Assembly: GCF_964355755.1 (NCBI RefSeq)
Contig: NC_092671.1
Span: forward strand, 20,922,001 to 20,986,000
From: Antedon mediterranea
Taxonomy: Eukaryota; Echinodermata; Crinoidea; Comatulida; Antedonidae
DNA: 64,000 nt
Reading direction: 5' to 3'
Shown: positions 59,403-64,000 of the stretch, one piece after another
How positions within the stretch are numbered: the first letter of the stretch is position 1
Layout of the letters: the number at the start of each line of letters is the position of its first letter
Program-made: the position numbers and the translations under genes
Notes under the pieces: model-generated
What the model was told of the DNA's origin: nothing
What the model saw: the letters and a program-made list of their open reading frames with translations, nothing else
Database searches by the model: none

Positions 59403-60028
59403 AGACCCCTTCCCTGCAATTTTGGACGTTTTTTGGAAAATAATACATATATATCACTTTAAAAACATTAAACCATGTCATTCCTTGTCTTAAATGTACG
59501 TTTTATGGTAAATTATGATAAAAAGTGAGAAACAATGCACTACCTAAGTAGCTCGCGGCGATCGACCTCTCGTGGACGGTCTTAGGCCTAGCCTAGCTAG
59601 GCTTAGTTTTGTAGGCCTAGCTGGTAAACATTCATAACGTACGAACATCGTACGCTAGCTATATACCTAGCCTGACGTTGTATAGTTGCTGCATTAATTG
59701 TCTTTCTATTTTTGCCAGACTCCGTTGATACAAATTGGGGAAAACCCGGTATTTTCGCTGAAAAGTTAGGAGTCTTCCATTTGTTTTGGCTTCACGATCG
59801 ATCGAAAAGTGGGCAAATTACAGGTGAAAAACAAATATATCAATCCGCGCGCAATGCATTTTGGGATTTATAGCGGGCCGCTATAATTATTAGAATCGAT
59901 TTATTTTTCACATTTTTAACCGTTTAAAGACGAAAAAAGTTATCGCAATAGGACCATATAGTATTATTTTTACATTAAATATATTTTGTGATCTTAAATT
60001 AGATCTCAAAAACGTAGGGAATGGGGCT
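59403..60028. mobile_element. 626-bp MITE with TTAA duplication
   Basis: Ends AGACCCCTTCCCT and AGGGAATGGGGCT (inverse, one or two mismatches), flanked by TTAA on both sides (59399-59402, 60029-60032). TTAA targets are used by piggyBac and Kolobok families. Contains an AGGCCTA patch; non-coding. Confidence 0.75.
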
Positions 60029-61160
60029 TTAAATAAATAAAAAAATACTACTACAGTACACAAAATAAAATCTCCATAATTTTAATGTGTGAAGATTTAC
60101 AGTAAAATACAGTATAAAATGAGTATGTACAAGTATATTTCATTGAATTTCTGCATTATTGTTGACAATTTATTTTCAACTATTAATTGATGTGTTGATT
60201 GTGGCATTACAGCAATAGCTTGTCTTCTGTGATTGTTCATCCATTTTAAAGTGTCATATAGTAAGAAACGTTCAAATAAATATTGTGAATGTTGCTACCA
60301 CATTTTGTGTTGATTTCTTCACCATTTTCCACTACTTGCGCATATATATAGTTCATTCAATTAGTGTGTTAATACCTATTAAAAGAAAGACATTTTTTTT
60401 TATTACAATATTTACATAAAAAGTTTAATTGTGTGAATGTTGGTTTGAAAGCATTTTCAACAAGTACACATTCCAAAAAAATATTTAACTTAGATTATTT
60501 GGTCATTTTCTCTACTTCTCTACTAAAATACAGTAATTACATTACTGGATGTACAGTTTAATACAATTTTCACAAATTTATATTAGCATTAAAATCTAAT
60601 TAATCATGAATGAAAAACCAAGCACCATAATCCCTCCTGGCCCTGGTGGTGACCTTACTTTTTATTTTTGGCAGCCAAAAGAGAATTAAATGTTCTGAAA
60701 TGAATGAAAAGTGATATGAATAATGATGAAGGACTATTATTATAGTATTATACTAAAAATAAGACGTGTTAAAATTCACTCTACTAAAACCTTATTCTTT
60801 ACTCCATGCTTCACAGATGAATGTAATGTTGTCTGGCCTAATCCTATTTAAAGCTAGGTGGCAATAACCATTAATAAGGCTTACAAGTCGTATTCTATTA
60901 GTATTAGCTTGGCCTACTACTACTCACTCAGACAGTGACTACTAGACTAGCTACTACTTACTAGGAGGCCTACTCTAGGCCTAGCCAATAGACACAAGCC
61001 AGTACAGCAGCTTTACTGGGCTAGCTAGGCTTCCTATAGGCCTGCTAACTAACAAAGCTGCACCATAGAAACTACAGTTCTTACTTACCAATCTGCTAAG
61101 GTCTAGCCATAGTCTTTTCTTCAAGATAGGAGTTGTTTTTTTGTTGTTGTATAACTACAG
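60029..61160. other. no gene recognised; AGGCCTA patch 60940-61045
   Basis: AT-rich interior of the 57367-61364 structure. Nothing coding is supported. Confidence 0.4.
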
Positions 61161-61170
61161 AACTAAATTA

Positions 61171-61213
61171 AACCGGAAGCCAGTTGGCTGCCAGCCAACC
61201 GACTTCCGGTTGA
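61171..61213. repeat. 20-bp-arm palindrome AACCGGAAG...CTTCCGGTT
   Basis: Arms AACCGGAAGCCAGTTGGCTG and CAGCCAACCGACTTCCGGTT pair with one or two mismatches around a very small centre, so a strong cruciform is possible. The outer CCGGAAG is an ETS-type core. Confidence 0.7.
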
Positions 61214-61364
61214 TCATTTTTTACTTTAAATTACGATTTTCTCAGGTAAAAAATAATTTTTTTTCATCCCATTTAAGGTCAAAGTGAATAACTTTCATGT
61301 GACATTAAAATGGCCTATTCAATAATTTTTTTTTCAAAAAAATCTTTTTCAGGGGGACAATACA

Positions 61365-64000
61365 TCTTCACAAGGATTCACAATAAAATGTATTCAGTAA
61401 AATTACCGTAGTTGAGTTATAAAATAACGTTTTTATCCTTAAATCACTAAATGTTAGGTAAAATCATTTTAGAATAATTACCTAATAAAAAGTGTTTACC
61501 AAAGTAAATCGAATTTTACCGCGGCCACCGCGGCCAGTGCCGTCGGTGCCCTCCCAAATGAATAGCACCCACGGCCACTACTGACCTGCCCTTTTTTTTG
61601 CGTTGGCCGTGAGTGCCCTTCCCGAGTTTTACCACAATAAAAACCACTGAAGTAGATAGAAAATAATGTCAAGAATATCGGATGAGACGCAAAACTATCG
61701 CCTGTCTTCGTTGCAAGGGGATTTCCCTAAACGCATTTAGACAAAACATCGAACATATTTATGTAACCAAAACAATATCGTTCCGGCCGCTGTGCGTGGT
61801 AAATCACGGTATAGATAGTACATTAAAATACAGGGGTGTACACTTTTAATAATAAAGCTAAAAACGTTCCTCGATCGGAGGTCACTGAAAGTATTAAAGT
61901 CGCACCACCCCCGCCTCAATAATCGAGCTAGCCGCCTTCGTTGAAAAAAAATTACACAGACTCCTAGCGCGCCGCCTATCCTCCCGCCGCCGATCCGATC
62001 AAACACACGCGATTCAATACATTGGGAAAACAATTCTATTTGACGCACACGCACCCTCTGATAATAAAGAAATTTCACACGATGTCTCGTGTCCTGAGAC
62101 AAAAGTACGAAGGATCGGATCGGAAAAACAATTCCTTTTGACGTACACGCACCCTCTGATATGAAAATACCATGTGCGTTCCTGCATGGTGTAGTCCATT
62201 ATACGTGTAAAATTAGGGGTGTCCACTTTTAGTACTAAAGTTAAACCGGTACCTTAACCCGAAGATCGTTGGAAGTATATTATATTTATATTTTATCGCA
62301 CCCATCTCAATAATCCAGCCGACAGATCATCGAAAAAATTAACAAACGCCTTTTTACCGAACTCAAGGAAATGGTATAGTCCACAATACACGTGCAGAAG
62401 GCTAAACAGAGAGAGAGAGAGGGGTCGGCGTCCGTCTCCGTGTTTTGAATTCTTATAAATATGGATTATACTAACAAAAAAGCTTCAGGAATCGAAACTC
62501 GGAAAATAACAATAATTTATATTCTACAACATAATGTCATTGGCTTGATTTTTACCGTGTTTAACACTCTGTGTATGAATAGTTGTAGTTAAGGCCTACA
62601 AACAAATTGTTTTTGTACCCTGTGTTCTCCGTCCGCTGCGCCGTAGTGCTGCTAAGTGCTTGCTGTTGTTAGGTCTTTACCTGTTGGGCCTGGCTTCACA
62701 TGCCTTTTTTGATCGCATTGTTTGAAACTAAACGAAACATTCAACACAGGAAGGTAAACTGTGAACGCTAAACATCGTACCTTAACAATTATTATTTATA
62801 TGGATCGTAAATACACGTAATATTTATATGAAATACAAAAAGATGTAGGCCTAGACAGTCCTCTCCTACTACTACTACGCAATCTGATGAATAAGGGAAA
62901 TTCCCCCAAAAATGTTTGCTGGTAGAATTTTTTTTTTTTTTTAATTCCACCCGGGCGCTCAACCGGAAACAAGCTATTTTTTAAATTTTAGCCTAGTTAT
63001 TAAAATATTTTTTTATTTTGGCCTTGGTGCCCCTTCGATTTAAAACAAATGGCCTTGGTGCCCTCCCATTTGGCCTTGGTGCCCCTCAAATCAACGAAAA
63101 CCGGAGGCCAAATGGCCTTGCCCCTAAAATCCCCAAATTCGAGGCCTGCGTGCGCGCTGTTTAATCTTGGTAATGAAAATGGAGTCAGCTCTCGGTATCC
63201 CTATTTATAGATTTTGTTCAGTAAATGTAGTCTATGGTGTATATCATTGAATTTGTATGATTTTGAGTTGTATTTTGAGCACACTACCATTTCGTAGAAT
63301 CTTTCTTGGCTTTTGCGCGTACAGTTTTCTCTCTGCATGGTCTTTAGAAACACCCATCAGTAGATTTCGTTTTAAATTTTTAACTTGTTTACATACTACT
63401 TTTTAAAAATGTGGATTAGATAATTTTTTTGAAGAGATATGTAACACGATGGATAACCCCAGATCTGACCAGCTTTATGTTGCCTAAGATTAAAGAACGT
63501 GCTTGTATTGATTGGAGGAGTGATCTTGCATTAAAATCTTATCTTTTAGACTTATCAAATTATCAAAGAAACTCCCTACCTAGAAAAATATTTACTTGAA
63601 CCATTAGACTTGGAAAGCGCAAGCATAAAAAAAGAGAAAGAGAAAGATATTCACACAGTTTGTAGTTAATAATTAGGTTAACAGAAATTCAGCCGATCCC
63701 GCTTCAAAAAGTTAATCAATAAGCATAATTTTAGGTGTAAACAAATTGAAATTCTCAACAAAGAAATACATAGAAATAATGCCCTCTATTTTAGTCTAGA
63801 TTTGTATGCATTTAATTTAGGAGAGAATATCTCAACTGTTATATAGGATGATTTGACCCCAAGGAACAACATGGGATATGTGCCAAATTCGCTATCCGAG
63901 GAGAACATGCTCAAAACCAGGGTCAAAGGTTAAAAATGTGTGGTTCTTATATCTCGACAACCACTTGTCGTACAGATTTGCTTTTGGTGTCAAATTGTTC
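61365..64000. other. no gene recognised; two low-complexity repeat families
   Basis: 61520-61625 and 63015-63130 share GGCCTTGGTGCCC/GGCCGTGAGTGCCC-type GC-rich words. 61800-62050 and 62110-62360 are a diverged direct duplication (CGCACACGCACCCTCTGAT, GGGGTGTNCACTTTTA, TCTCAATAATC.AGC). A GA microsatellite lies at about 62406-62423. Open frames at 61737-62226 are created by this duplication and show no motif. The last 150 bases resemble the 32481-34230 repeats. Confidence 0.5.

Larger units (their letters stand above)
57367..61364. mobile_element. 4 kb inverted-repeat element containing nested insertions
   Basis: TGTATTGTCCCCC (57367-57379) recurs inverted at 61352-61364. Inward similarity covers about 110-130 bp (AATAGACCATTTTG, AAGTTATTCACTTT) with indels. 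GTAAGT donor-like sites occur just inside both arms. Two later elements (57860-58647, 59403-60028) sit within. No coding region is recognised and the target duplication is unclear, so the whole may be either an old transposon or two inverted copies of a repeat. Confidence 0.55.

Noticed and set aside
61737-62226. Two minus-strand frames of 121 and 70 codons
   Set aside because: They share residues because of the underlying direct duplication (RVCVRQ-type words); no recognisable domain.

Overview
This is a gene-poor, AT-rich metazoan nuclear window dominated by transposable elements. Three things mark it as animal: GT-AG introns in the few recognisable genes, several non-LTR retrotransposon fragments, and an ALKBH2-type repair enzyme. 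The many AGGCCTA/CTAG-rich patches are, in my experience, common in marine invertebrates such as echinoderms; that placement is a low-confidence inference. No ordinary host gene can be shown to be intact.

Layout. 1-5278: head-to-tail array of Helitron-like repeats, each ending in a hairpin plus CTAG. 5436-9730: a 4.3 kb inverted-repeat DNA transposon with AT target duplication and subterminal repeats. 9763-12260: simple-repeat-associated duplications, a broken Gypsy reverse transcriptase carrying a nested MITE, and a tRNA-like pseudogene. 14060-18787: three Helitron-like copies nested inside one another. 20592-22285: a foldback element with satellite arms, followed by a 5'-truncated LINE (22380-24200). 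25495-28760: more Helitron-like copies in both orientations. 28802-36340: foldbacks, a tRNA-like gene, a possible hammerhead-like motif, a MITE and diverged tandem repeats. 36480-39110: a decayed minus-strand LINE containing a MITE and the tail of another LINE. 39717-40653: a Mutator-like element with a 9-bp target duplication.

The most interesting object is 41017-51843. It is a 10.8 kb element with 215-270 bp terminal inverted repeats starting AGTAGAAG and a perfect 6-bp target duplication (TGTGTC). These are the termini and duplication length of Polinton/Maverick elements. It encodes, on the minus strand, (i) a two-exon 172-aa protein with a CxxC...HxxC motif whose first exon starts just inside the right terminal repeat, and (ii) a three-exon gene joining two PC4 single-stranded-DNA-binding domains to a complete ALKBH2-type dioxygenase domain. 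The AlkB catalytic residues and their spacing are conserved; the only visible lesion is a homopolymer frameshift in the second PC4 domain. A recent LTR retrotransposon (47474-50838, 4-bp target duplication) sits between the two genes, and a LINE fragment lies downstream. No polymerase, integrase or capsid gene is visible, so the element looks like a non-autonomous or reduced member.

53453-55597 is a P-element-like gene remnant: an intact THAP zinc finger spliced directly to the C-terminal part of the transposase, with the first part of the catalytic domain missing. 57367-61364 is a 4 kb inverted-repeat structure holding two further elements (3-bp CAG and TTAA target duplications). 61365-64000 holds low-copy-looking repeats and no gene I can recognise.
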